Shown piece by piece: positions 17,365 through 24,683 of a stretch of DNA of 64,000 nt. Position numbers and translations under genes: made by a program. The notes under the pieces were generated by a model. It worked only from the letters and a program-made list of their open reading frames with translations. It was not told the DNA's origin and did no database searches. This DNA is from Bog-532 sp963732345 (lineage in GTDB: Bacteria; Actinomycetota; Actinomycetes; Streptosporangiales; Streptosporangiaceae). Every line of letters starts with the position of its first letter. Position 1 is the first letter of the stretch. The stretch lies in contig CAVSZI010000002.1 in NCBI GenBank assembly GCA_963732345.1, positions 1-64,000 on the forward strand, written 5' to 3'.

Positions 17365-18191
17365 GTGATCCGCCACGATGGCGTGGACGTGCCGGTCAGT
17401 CGCCGGGCCATCACGTCGGTCATCGCCCAGTACACGCGCGACGCCGAACTGGAGAGCCGGTGCTCGTAATCGCGGACCAGGCGCCGGTGGAAGGACAAGA
17501 TGCCGAACGTCTGCTCCACCACCCAGCGTTTCGGCTGGGGGACGAAGCCCCGGTCGGCCGGGTTGCGCTCCACGACCTGCACGTCGATGCCCACGGCGGC
17601 GCCGTAGGACACGACCGAGCTCTTGAAGCCCTGGTCCACCAGCGCCTTGCGCACCGTGCCGGCCTGCGCGGCAACCCGGTCCAGTAAGGCGATCCCAGCG
17701 GCGTTCTCGTGCGCCGAGGCCGCCAGGACGACGACGGCGACGACCAGTCCCAGGACGTCCACGGCCAGGCACCGCTTGCGGCCGGGCACCTTCTTGCCGG
17801 GGTCCTTCCCGGTCGTATCCGCCGGGACCGAGGAGGCCGCGTGCACGCTCTGGGTGTCCAGCACGACCAGGCTCGGGTCGGCCTTGCGGCCCTTCTTCTC
17901 CCGCGCGTGCCAGCGCAGCAGGTCGTGGATGGCCTGGTCAGTGCCGTCGTCGCGCCAGCGGGCGAAGTAGTAGTACGCCGCGCTGCGCGGCGGCAGGTCA
18001 TGCGGCAGGTAGTCCCACTGGCAGCCGGTCCGGGACTGGTACAAGATCGCGTTCACGATCTCCCGCAGCTCATACCCGCCCTGGTGACCGCTGACCGAGG
18101 GGTGCGCGGCCTTCCACGCGGTGATCACCGGCTCGATCAGCGCCCAGCGCTCATCGGTTAAATCACTGGGGTACCGTTTGCGCTCGATCAT
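17361..18191 (-). CDS. IS5-family transposase, copy 1
   Basis: 276 residues from the chosen ATG (MIERKRYPSDLTDERWALIE, the usual IS427-group beginning). DDE residues: LVVLDTQSVHAAS (D112), KALVDQGFKSS (D186), KRWVVEQTFG (E226, with the downstream RRLVRDYE of the Y-R-E/R-D-YE motif). PLNDLPP-type segment YLPHDLPPRSAAYYYFARW is present. The frame is open further upstream through the IS end, which is not meaningful. Confidence 0.92.
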   Translation of the reverse strand: MIERKRYPSDLTDERWALIEPVITAWKAAHPSVSGHQGGYELREIVNAILYQSRTGCQWDYLPHDLPPRSAAYYYFARWRDDGTDQAIHDLLRWHAREKKGRKADPSLVVLDTQSVHAASSVPADTTGKDPGKKVPGRKRCLAVDVLGLVVAVVVLAASAHENAAGIALLDRVAAQAGTVRKALVDQGFKSSVVSYGAAVGIDVQVVERNPADRGFVPQPKRWVVEQTFGILSFHRRLVRDYEHRLSSSASRVYWAMTDVMARRLTGTSTPSWRIT

Positions 18192-18334
18192 CTGGCCATC
18201 CAAGCATGGCCAGGCCCGCCGACCGGCCGTAACACCACAGATCCACCTGATCACACAACGACAAGACGGGCATAAGCTCGCGAATCGTCCTCTCATAGCC
18301 GGGCCCGCGGCGCATGCGTGCCTGGCCGCGCGGG

Positions 18335-18823
18335 CTACCCGCCAGAAAAGAAAGCCTGTGCCCTGCGGGCCATTTCCGCGGCCGGGACATCCTCGATGTG
18401 CTGGCTCATCATCCACTGCTGGCCGAACGGATCGCGCAGCCGCCCGCCGCGCTCGCCATAAAACTGGTCCTCCAGCGGATAGATCACCTCGGCGCCAGCC
18501 GCCACCGCGCGCTCCCACGCCGCGTCCACGTCTGCCCAGTACAACGACAGCACGCAGGTGACCTTCCCGCCCAGCCGCTCCGGGGAGCTAACCGGGCCAT
18601 CCACCGCATCCTCGGTGATCATGACCACCGAATCACCGATCCGGATCTCGGCGTGGATCAGCTCGCCACCTGGTCCGGTGAACCGCTCCCCGATCTGCTC
18701 GGCGCCGAACGCCCGGTCATAGAAGGCGATCGCGGCCGCACCATCTGAGACCACCAGCCGGGGTGTCACGGTATGCAGATGTTCCGGCACCGGGCTCACT
18801 GTACCGGAGTCCGACGCGCTCAT
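18335..18823 (-). CDS. VOC-family (glyoxalase/PhnB-like) protein
   Basis: 162 residues. HTVTPRLVVSDGAAAIAFYD and RAFGAEQIGERFTGPGGEL match PhnB-like members of the vicinal oxygen chelate fold. The second half has CVLSLYWADVDAAWERAVAA and a metal-site-like YGERGGRLRDPFGQQWMMS. The fold binds a divalent metal, and members range from glyoxalases to antibiotic-binding proteins; the substrate is not predictable. ATG 18823 appears to be the genuine start. The stop lies 43 bp from IS5 copy 1, which did not disrupt it. Confidence 0.88.
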   Translation of the reverse strand: MSASDSGTVSPVPEHLHTVTPRLVVSDGAAAIAFYDRAFGAEQIGERFTGPGGELIHAEIRIGDSVVMITEDAVDGPVSSPERLGGKVTCVLSLYWADVDAAWERAVAAGAEVIYPLEDQFYGERGGRLRDPFGQQWMMSQHIEDVPAAEMARRAQAFFSGG

Positions 18824-19319
18824 AAGACCTCCCGGCGCTCAGCGGGAGCTGCGCAGAACTACCAGCTCCGTATCGTTCCAGCATTACATCGCCAGGCTCA
18901 AGCAGCCGCGCATAGGCGGGACTGTGCGCGTGCTCCCGCCACCGTCGATGACACAGCGTTACAAGCTGAATGACTAGGCTCGCAGGTCTAACGGTTGGGG
19001 CATCGCATATTCGAGACTGTTTTCCCTTATTCGAACATTAGCGAAGGCAGCTAAACTTTCGGGGCCAAACGGGGAGCGAACGCAGGCAGATCCCGGGCGA
19101 CGCCCTCCGACGCCCAGCCGCCATAACTGCTGTTAGATGGCTCGTAGAGCCACACCAGGCAACGTCCCGCCACTCCTCAGCCGTGCCTTCTAAGCCATCC
19201 TCGTCGGGGACGGTCGCCACGACGGGCGATGGAATCACTCGGTCAGCAGCTGGTCGCGGGTTCGAATCCTGCCGGGCGCGCTGGCTCGGTGACCAGCAAA
19301 AACACATCACTCTGAAGCC
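18824..19319. other. Gap with a tRNA-like 3' fragment
   Basis: No protein gene seen. At 19252-19279 GCGGGTTCGAATCCTGCC followed by GGGCGC reads as a tRNA T-arm and acceptor strand. Without a 5' half it could be an old attachment-site remnant of another element. Confidence 0.45.
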
Positions 19320-19553
19320 CTACTAGTCCTTGATATCCCTGGCGGTGATGCCCTGCGGGCGTGAAAATGGGGGTGGTTGCCCGCCGACGTCGAGGTTGCT
19401 TGGTGCTGTGAGCCCGTCTACTAGTCTGATCGCTGGGAGCCGACGCCAGGGTCCTGCATTGTTGCCGTGAGCACGCGATTCCGCCTTGTTGTCCCTGCTG
19501 GCTCCTGCGGGCAGCCGCCGGAATCTGATGGCTGCACGCAAGGGAGTGGCCTG
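19320..19553 (+). ncRNA. Candidate IS110 left-end non-coding RNA region
   Basis: About 230 bp with no gene, directly upstream of the IS110 transposase. In the IS110 group this non-coding left end is transcribed into the bridge (seeker) RNA that pairs with target and donor DNA. Here it holds short self-complementary segments (for example CCCTGGCGGTGATGCCCTGC) and a repeated CTACTAGTC at about 19320 and 19418. Assignment rests on position and family knowledge. Confidence 0.4.
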
Positions 19554-20819
19554 GTGGAGGAGATCGCCGAAGAGACCGCCGAGCTAGTGGCCCGGGTGGC
19601 CGCGCTCGACATCGGCAAGGCCGAGCTGGTGTGCTGCGTGCGGGTGCCGCACGAGGACAAGCCGGGCCAGCGCCGGCAGGAAGTCCGCACGTTCGCCACG
19701 GTTACCCGGTCGCTGCTGGAGCTGCGGGACTGGCTGACCTGCCAAGGGGTGACCTTGTGTGTGATGGAGGCCGCCTCGGCGTACTGGAAGCCGCCGTTTT
19801 ACCTGCTTGAAGACGCTATCGAGTGCTGGGTGGTCAATGCCCGCGACGTCAAGAACGTGCCGGGCCTGCCCAAGACGGACAAGCTGGACGCGATCTGGCT
19901 GGCCAAGCTAGCCGAGCGGGGGATGCTGCGTCCCTCGTTCATCCCGCCGCCGTGGCAGCGGGAGCTGCGGGACCTGTGCCGCTACCGGCGCACCCTGGTC
20001 CAGGAGCGGACCCGGGAAAAGCAGCGAGTGGAGAAGCTGCTGGAAGATACCCAGATCAAGCTGTCGAGCGTGATCAGCGACATCTTCGGCAAGTCCGGCC
20101 GGGACATGCTGGATGCGCTGATCGCCGGCCAGCGCGACCCCTACGTTCTCGCGGACCTGGCCCGCGGGTCCATGCGCGGCAAGAAAAGCGTCTTGCAGGA
20201 GGCGCTGACCGGGCATTTCCGTGACCATCACGGCTATCTGCTGACGATGATGCTTGACCGCGTTGATGCGCTGACCGCCCAGATCGACGCGCTGACTGGC
20301 CGGATTGATGAGGCGATCGCCCCTCTCGCGGCCCAGATGGCCCAGCTGGATGAGATCCCTGGCGTCGGCAAGACCGGCGCCCAGGAACTCATCGCCGAGA
20401 TCGGGACCGATATGGCCCGCTTCCCCACCGCCGCGCACCTGGTGTCGTGGGCCAAGTTCGCGCCCCGGGCCAGGCAATCCGCCGGCAAGAGCAAACCCGG
20501 TTCCACCGGCAAGGGCAACCCGTGGATCGCCGGCACCCTCGGCGAGGCCGCCATCGGCGCCGCCCGGACCAAGACCTTCCTCGGCTCGCGCTACCACCGG
20601 CTTGCCCGCCGCCGCGGCAAGCAGCGCGCCCTGGTCGCGGTCGGCAACTCCATCCTGACCATCACCTACTACCTGCTGTCCGACCCCGGGGCCCACTTCA
20701 CCGACCTTGGCCCCGACTGGCACGACCGGCTCACCCCGCTGCGCCGCAAACGACAGCTCGTCGCCGAACTCGAACGGCTATCCGGCAAGAAGGTACTGCT
20801 CCAGGAGGCCGCCGCCTGA
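19554..20819 (+). CDS. IS110-family DEDD transposase (bridge recombinase)
   Basis: 421 residues from GTG 19554. N-terminal RuvC-like DEDD site: VAALDIGKAELVCC (D19), VMEAASAYWKP (E72), LPKTDKLDAIWLAKLAE (D109, D112). The central coiled region (RVDALTAQIDALTGRIDEA) is followed by a helix-hairpin-helix-like IPGVGKTGAQELIAEIG and the Tnp20 domain with RQSAGKSKPGSTGKG, which contains the conserved serine region. No disruption is visible, so it may be active. The frame extends upstream to 19467, but homology begins at about GTG 19554. Confidence 0.92.
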   Translation: MEEIAEETAELVARVAALDIGKAELVCCVRVPHEDKPGQRRQEVRTFATVTRSLLELRDWLTCQGVTLCVMEAASAYWKPPFYLLEDAIECWVVNARDVKNVPGLPKTDKLDAIWLAKLAERGMLRPSFIPPPWQRELRDLCRYRRTLVQERTREKQRVEKLLEDTQIKLSSVISDIFGKSGRDMLDALIAGQRDPYVLADLARGSMRGKKSVLQEALTGHFRDHHGYLLTMMLDRVDALTAQIDALTGRIDEAIAPLAAQMAQLDEIPGVGKTGAQELIAEIGTDMARFPTAAHLVSWAKFAPRARQSAGKSKPGSTGKGNPWIAGTLGEAAIGAARTKTFLGSRYHRLARRRGKQRALVAVGNSILTITYYLLSDPGAHFTDLGPDWHDRLTPLRRKRQLVAELERLSGKKVLLQEAAA

Positions 20820-20834
20820 CCCACCCGCTCAGCT

Positions 20835-20863
20835 CACCCGGCTCCGCTGCGCTCCGCCGGGTG
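20835..20863 (+). terminator. Hairpin after IS110 transposase
   Basis: CACCCGGC and GCCGGGTG form an 8-bp GC-rich stem around a 13-base loop just after the stop codon. There is no T-run, so it could be a processing or termination structure, or a part of the IS right end. Confidence 0.4.
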
Positions 20864-20987
20864 CTGCCGCCTGCCCACCTGGGGACCGATTTTCGATTCA
20901 GACCACCTGGCCGGCCGCCGTTCATCTAGGTGAAGCGGCACCGCCGCCCAAGTGGTGGTGTGTTCGACTGATGAGAGAATGTTGGCC

Positions 20988-21539
20988 ATGAGCCCCGCCA
21001 AAGCCGCGCCCGCAGTCCGCTTCGAGGCGACCCTGTACACGATCGACGGGTCGACTATCCTTCGGCTCCCGGGAAAGGCGAGTAACCAGCTGCCGTCCCG
21101 TGGCCAGGTGGCGGTCCGGGCAACCGTCAACGGGCACGCGTGCCAGACCGTCGCCGAACCGGACGGCGAGTTCGGCCACTGGGTGCGGATCGACGCGAAG
21201 CAACAGCGGGCCGCTGCGCTCCGCGCGGGGGACACCGCGGAGGTCGAGCTCGTACCCCTCGAGGACTGGCCGGAGCCAAAGGTGCCACATGATCTTCAGG
21301 CCGCCCTCGCTGCGGCGCCGGACAAGATCCAGGAACTGTGGAAGGACATCACGCCGACGGCGCGCTGGGAATGGGTTCGGTGGGTGAATGCGACCCGGAA
21401 TCCCGACACGCGCCACCGCCGCGTCGAAGTCAGCATCTCGAAGATGAAGAGCGGGGAGCGCCGACCTTGCTGTTTCAACCTGGCCGCGTGCACCGACCCG
21501 GACCTTTCGAAGAACGGGAAGCTGATCAATCCGCGATGA
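20988..21539 (+). CDS. DUF1905/YdeI (OmpD-associated) family protein
   Basis: 183 residues from ATG 20988. The N-terminal about 95 residues form the beta-rich DUF1905 domain (VRFEATLYTIDGSTILRLPG, EFGHWVRIDAKQ). The C-terminal part is the YdeI-type helical module (DKIQELWKDITPTARWEWVR, TRHRRVEVSISKMKSGERRP). YdeI relatives have been linked to antimicrobial-peptide resistance; biochemical activity is not known. The upstream frame to 20952 is unlikely to be used. It stands just upstream of a DUF1801 gene, with which it is often associated. Confidence 0.85.
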   Translation: MSPAKAAPAVRFEATLYTIDGSTILRLPGKASNQLPSRGQVAVRATVNGHACQTVAEPDGEFGHWVRIDAKQQRAAALRAGDTAEVELVPLEDWPEPKVPHDLQAALAAAPDKIQELWKDITPTARWEWVRWVNATRNPDTRHRRVEVSISKMKSGERRPCCFNLAACTDPDLSKNGKLINPR

Positions 21540-21594
21540 TCCACCTGGCGTATGCGGTGAGCGCGCCCTGCGGCCCGTGGGGAGTGAGCCTAGG

Positions 21595-22020
21595 ATGACA
21601 CCGCGTACGAGCAGTCCACGCCAAGATCCGGCGGCGTCGCGCGCCATCGACGCCATCATCGAGGCACCCGGCGACTGGCGGAGCACCACGCTCGCACGAC
21701 TGCGAGCGGTGATCCTCAGCGCCGACGCATCCATCGTCGAGGAGGTGAAATGGAAGAAGCCGTCCCGGCCGATGGGCGTCCCCGTGTGGTCGCGCGATGG
21801 GAACATCTGCATCGGTGAGGCACTCAAGAGCGCGGTGCGGCTGACGTTCCCGAAGGGCGCGCTGTTGACGGACCCGAAGCACGTGTTCAACACCCGGCTC
21901 GACAGCGCCACCGTGCGCGCCATTGATTTCCGTGAGGGGGACATGGTGAATGAAGCGGCGCTGCGGGCACTCATCCGTCAGGCTGTGGAGCTGAACACGT
22001 CGAAGGCTCGCACGCGATGA
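21595..22020 (+). CDS. DUF1801 domain protein
   Basis: 141 residues from ATG 21595. DWRSTTLARLRAVILSADAS, EEVKWKKPSRPMGVPVWSRD and FPKGALLTDPKHVFNT are the standard segments of the DUF1801 (YdhG-like) fold. Its function is not established. It is 55 bp downstream of the YdeI-type gene on the same strand, probably the same transcript. Confidence 0.88.
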   Translation: MTPRTSSPRQDPAASRAIDAIIEAPGDWRSTTLARLRAVILSADASIVEEVKWKKPSRPMGVPVWSRDGNICIGEALKSAVRLTFPKGALLTDPKHVFNTRLDSATVRAIDFREGDMVNEAALRALIRQAVELNTSKARTR

Positions 22021-22262
22021 GACGCGCAGACGCCCGTGCGCGCCGTCGTCTGCCGCACTCACCGTTGTTCGCCTGAGCCGCACCCTCAGCCGCCACCACA
22101 GCGGCATGGGGATGAACCGCCCCGGGAATAGTCGATTACTCCCGAGAAGAGGACCTCTCCTATCAGCACGAGGGGCCACCCGGTTGGTGCCTCGATGGAC
22201 TGCCGACGTCGCCGCAGTACGATCCGATCGTGCCCTGACCTGCCGCTTGGAACCCACGGGGC

Positions 22263-22820
22263 ATGTGTTACATGTTGGACAGATGCGAGCAGAAGGTGCG
22301 CGATGTGATCCTGCCGAAAGACCGCGACCCTCGTTTCGTAACGATCCGCCGCGGTGGGACCCTCACCGATTCGGATCACCAGCTCCTCGCCCTGTGGGCG
22401 GCATCGTGCGCGGAGCACGTCCTTGACCTCTTCGAGTCGGCTCGGCCTGAGGACCCCCGACCGCGCCATGCGATCGAGCAGGCCCGCGCCTGGGTACGTG
22501 GCGAGATCACGATGTCCCAGGCTCGCACGGCGGCCGGCCATGCAAACGCCGCGGCCAGAGACCTGAGCGGGGCAGGACGGCACGCCGCGCACGCGGCCGG
22601 CCAGGCCGCGGCCGTCGCACACGTCGCCGCGCACGAACTCGGTGCGGCCGCCTATGCGATCAAGGCCGCATGTGCTGCCGCGCCGGAAGGAGAGGGCGAC
22701 AGCCCAGGGCGACTTGAGTGCCTGTGGCAGCGCGACCAGCTCCCGGAGGCGATTCGCCAGCTCGTCCTCGACGACCAGCGGTTGCGGAACGACATCTGCT
22801 GGTCAGTGTTCGACTGCTGA
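22263..22820 (+). CDS. Imm5-like putative immunity protein
   Basis: 185 residues. DRDPRFVTIRRGGTLTDSDH, LLALWAASCAEHVLDLFESA and a long alanine-rich segment ending VAHVAAHELGAAAYAIKA follow the pattern of the putative immunity protein family (Imm5 type) proposed for polymorphic toxin systems. No cognate toxin gene is nearby, so it may be an orphan immunity gene. Alternative ATG at 22272. The upstream 240 bp show nothing else. Confidence 0.75.
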   Translation: MCYMLDRCEQKVRDVILPKDRDPRFVTIRRGGTLTDSDHQLLALWAASCAEHVLDLFESARPEDPRPRHAIEQARAWVRGEITMSQARTAAGHANAAARDLSGAGRHAAHAAGQAAAVAHVAAHELGAAAYAIKAACAAAPEGEGDSPGRLECLWQRDQLPEAIRQLVLDDQRLRNDICWSVFDC

Positions 22821-23186
22821 GAGCGCGTCATGGCGCCAGCACTGCCCCAGCAAGCGCCGTCTGCTGACCGAAGTTATGAGATCAGCAGAAGGCCGTAGTG
22901 AACCGCCCCGGGAGGCGACCGTAGGGATTCTGATTGCTGCAGACGTTGAGGCGGTGCCCGACCTCGCCGAGCGACACCGGGTTAGGGTGCTGGCAAATGA
23001 CAGGCCCGGAAGCCTCAGCCACCTAGTATTCGAGTCGCCTTGACGTTCGGGCGCACCGTTGACACGAACTCGTCGCCGTGGGCGCGCTTCGATGAGCGAT
23101 CAGGATGAGTGGGTCGTGCGAGATTGCGTCCCAGTCGGCCCGGACCAAGCACCAGCCGCGCCAGGCGCGATATTGCGACGCGCCGG
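22821..23186. other. Gap without recognisable gene
   Basis: About 365 bp between convergent genes; no supported feature. Confidence 0.5.
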
Positions 23187-23486
23187 TCAGCGTCCGCGGA
23201 CGTGCCCCGCGGCCATCCGCCCGAGTTCGAATGCCGCGGTGCCGGTTGTCACGACCGGGTCCTGCGCGGCGAAGTCGCGCAGTGCCTGCTCGTCATCGGT
23301 CTCGACAACCGCGAGGCCGTACGAGTCGTCGTCAGTGAGGATCGGTCCGAACACGACCATGTCGCCACGTTCAAGGTACGGGCGCCAGTGGGCAGCATGG
23401 CGATTCATGATCTCCCGCTCCGTGTCGGTCATAGTCTGGGCGAAGTTCGGGCGCGGAGCGATGAGGCGCAGGACGAAGGCGGGCAT
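23187..23486 (-). CDS. YciI-like protein
   Basis: 99 residues from ATG 23486. MPAFVLRLIAPRPNFAQTMT, the HAAHWRPYLERGDMVVFGPI segment with the conserved His region, and a GLAVVETDDEQALRDFAAQD end are typical of the YciI ferredoxin-like fold. The enzymatic role is unknown. The frame continues upstream to 23528 without homology. Confidence 0.88.
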   Translation of the reverse strand: MPAFVLRLIAPRPNFAQTMTDTEREIMNRHAAHWRPYLERGDMVVFGPILTDDDSYGLAVVETDDEQALRDFAAQDPVVTTGTAAFELGRMAAGHVRGR

Positions 23487-23714
23487 GCCGCGGACTCTAC
23501 AGCCGCCCATTCGCCAGAAGGTAAGCAACGCGACAGGAGATACCGTTCTGCGCGCCTCGAACGGACCGGACTAAAGGGACTATTCCAGTACCGAACGGCG
23601 GATATCGCACGCATCCCGCTCAGAGACGCCACGGAGAGTGCTTCCGGAAGTGTTGCCGTGGTCGGTGTACACAGCGCCGGCGCACCCCCGAAGCCGGTTT
23701 TTCGTGTGGCTATG
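23487..23714. other. Gap left of IS21
   Basis: About 230 bp. A minus-strand frame reading through the IS21 target site could be joined with the frame at 31533-31700 if the element were removed, so the IS may have split a small ORF of unknown nature. Nothing else is seen. Confidence 0.3.
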
Positions 23715-23730
23715 ACCTTTTGGTTCTGTA

Positions 23731-23747
23731 GGTGACTTCTGACTCCG
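23731..23747 (+). repeat. IS21 left repeat L1
   Basis: GGTGACTTCTGACTCCG matches L2 (GGTGAGTCTTGACTCCA, reconstructed from 23797-23806 plus 28829-28835), R1 (GGTGAGTTTTGGATCCA) and R2 (GGCGAGTTGCGGATCCA). These are the expected IstA-binding repeats. Confidence 0.75.
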
Positions 23748-23796
23748 CTTGTTGATCAGCTCTGGGTCCACCGGTTTTTATGGGGGACTCGGTGTC

Positions 23797-23806
23797 GGTG
23801 AGTCTT
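23797..23806 (+). repeat. Left half of IS21 repeat L2, split by the Tn7-like insertion
   Basis: GGTGA plus GTCTT; the continuation GACTCCA is at 28829 after the second copy of GTCTT. The Tn7-like transposon therefore inserted precisely within this repeat. Confidence 0.8.
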
Positions 23807-23881
23807 TGTCCTGTCGCTGATAAATCAGCCCTGTCTCACTGAATCCGGCCCGTTACGGTCCGTGTCTCATTATTGTTGGCC
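23807..23881 (+). repeat. Left end of Tn7-like element with TnsB-site repeats
   Basis: After the outer TGTCCTGTCGCTGATAAATC come GTCTCACTGAATCCGGCCC and GTCTCATTATTGTTGGCCC, repeated motifs sharing GTCTCA...GGCCC. They are likely TnsB-binding sites and probably also hold the promoter of tnsA. Confidence 0.75.
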
Positions 23882-23921
23882 CAAGGGTCGGTCGGGGTCA
23901 CTGATAGCGGGCGGGGCTGCT

Positions 23922-24683
23922 ATGGCTGTTGCTGCGTTAAACCTTGAGCCTGGTGGCGCTGGTCCGCGGTTCTTCCTGGAGTTCATGAAGGCGGACGGGA
24001 CGCAGCACCGGGAGTCGCTCGCGGCGTGTGTGACCGAGCGGTTTGAGCACGTGCTGCCGGTGCGGCCGTTCTACTGGGCGAAGGGTTCCCTGCATTTCCC
24101 GGGCTCCTGGTGGTCATCGACCATGGGAGATCACGTGGGCTTCGAATCGTGGCTAGAGCGCGACCACCTTATGTTCATGGACTTCGACCCCGCCATCACG
24201 GGCATCGCGTCCCAGCCGTTCTGGCTGCACTGGCAGGACGGGGACGGCCGGGACAGGCGGCATCCGCCGGATTTCTTTGCGCGGCGGGCTGACGGCAGCG
24301 GCCTGGTGGTCGACGTGCGCCCGGATGACCGGATCCCGGCGGAGGATGCCGAGGTGTTCCGCATGACGGCGATGGCCTGCGGGCAGGCTGGCTGGGAGTT
24401 CCGTCGGGCGGGCACGATCGACCCGGTGGTGCGGGCCAACATCCGGTGGCTGTCGCGATACCGGCACCAGCGCTGCCGCCGCGAGCCGGCCGCCGCGGAA
24501 TTGCTGGAGGCGTTCACGCCGGGCATGCCGCTTCTGCCCGGCGCGGCGCAGGTCGGGGACCCGGTCGCAGTCCTGCCGGTGGCCTATCACCTGCTCTGGC
24601 GGCGTGAGCTGGCCTGCGACGTGTCCGTCCTGCTCGGCAGCGCCTCGATGGCGTGGCGGGTCCCGGCCGGGGTCGCGCAGTGA
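23922..24683 (+). CDS. tnsA: TnsA-like transposase endonuclease subunit
   Basis: 253 residues from ATG 23922. A restriction-endonuclease-like core: VGFESWLERDHLMFMDFDPA (E75), RRHPPDFFARRADGSG (D117) and LVVDVRPDDRI, where the usual catalytic Lys of the D-x-K motif is Arg (R133). I recall the same change in other actinobacterial TnsA-like proteins. TnsA cuts the 5' ends of the transposon so that it moves by cut-and-paste. A GTG at 23862 is open but lies in the terminal repeat region. The stop overlaps the tnsB GTG (GTGA). Confidence 0.88.
   Translation: MAVAALNLEPGGAGPRFFLEFMKADGTQHRESLAACVTERFEHVLPVRPFYWAKGSLHFPGSWWSSTMGDHVGFESWLERDHLMFMDFDPAITGIASQPFWLHWQDGDGRDRRHPPDFFARRADGSGLVVDVRPDDRIPAEDAEVFRMTAMACGQAGWEFRRAGTIDPVVRANIRWLSRYRHQRCRREPAAAELLEAFTPGMPLLPGAAQVGDPVAVLPVAYHLLWRRELACDVSVLLGSASMAWRVPAGVAQ

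Larger units (their letters stand above)
16849..18292 (-). mobile_element. IS5-family insertion sequence, copy 1 (1444 bp)
   Basis: Bounded by inverted ends GAGGACGTTTCGCGAG and GAGGACGATTCGCGAG, and flanked on both sides by the trinucleotide TCA, fitting the TNA target duplication of the IS427-type IS5 group. It encodes a transposase and a downstream coupled passenger ORF. The same 1444-bp sequence lies in opposite orientation at 37876-39319; translated products differ at a single residue in one alternative frame. Confidence 0.93.
19320..20930 (+). mobile_element. IS110-family insertion sequence
   Basis: One DEDD transposase with non-coding flanks of about 230 bp left and 110 bp right, the layout of the IS110 group. 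IS110 elements lack inverted repeats and usually do not duplicate the target, so the ends given are approximate. Confidence 0.75.
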
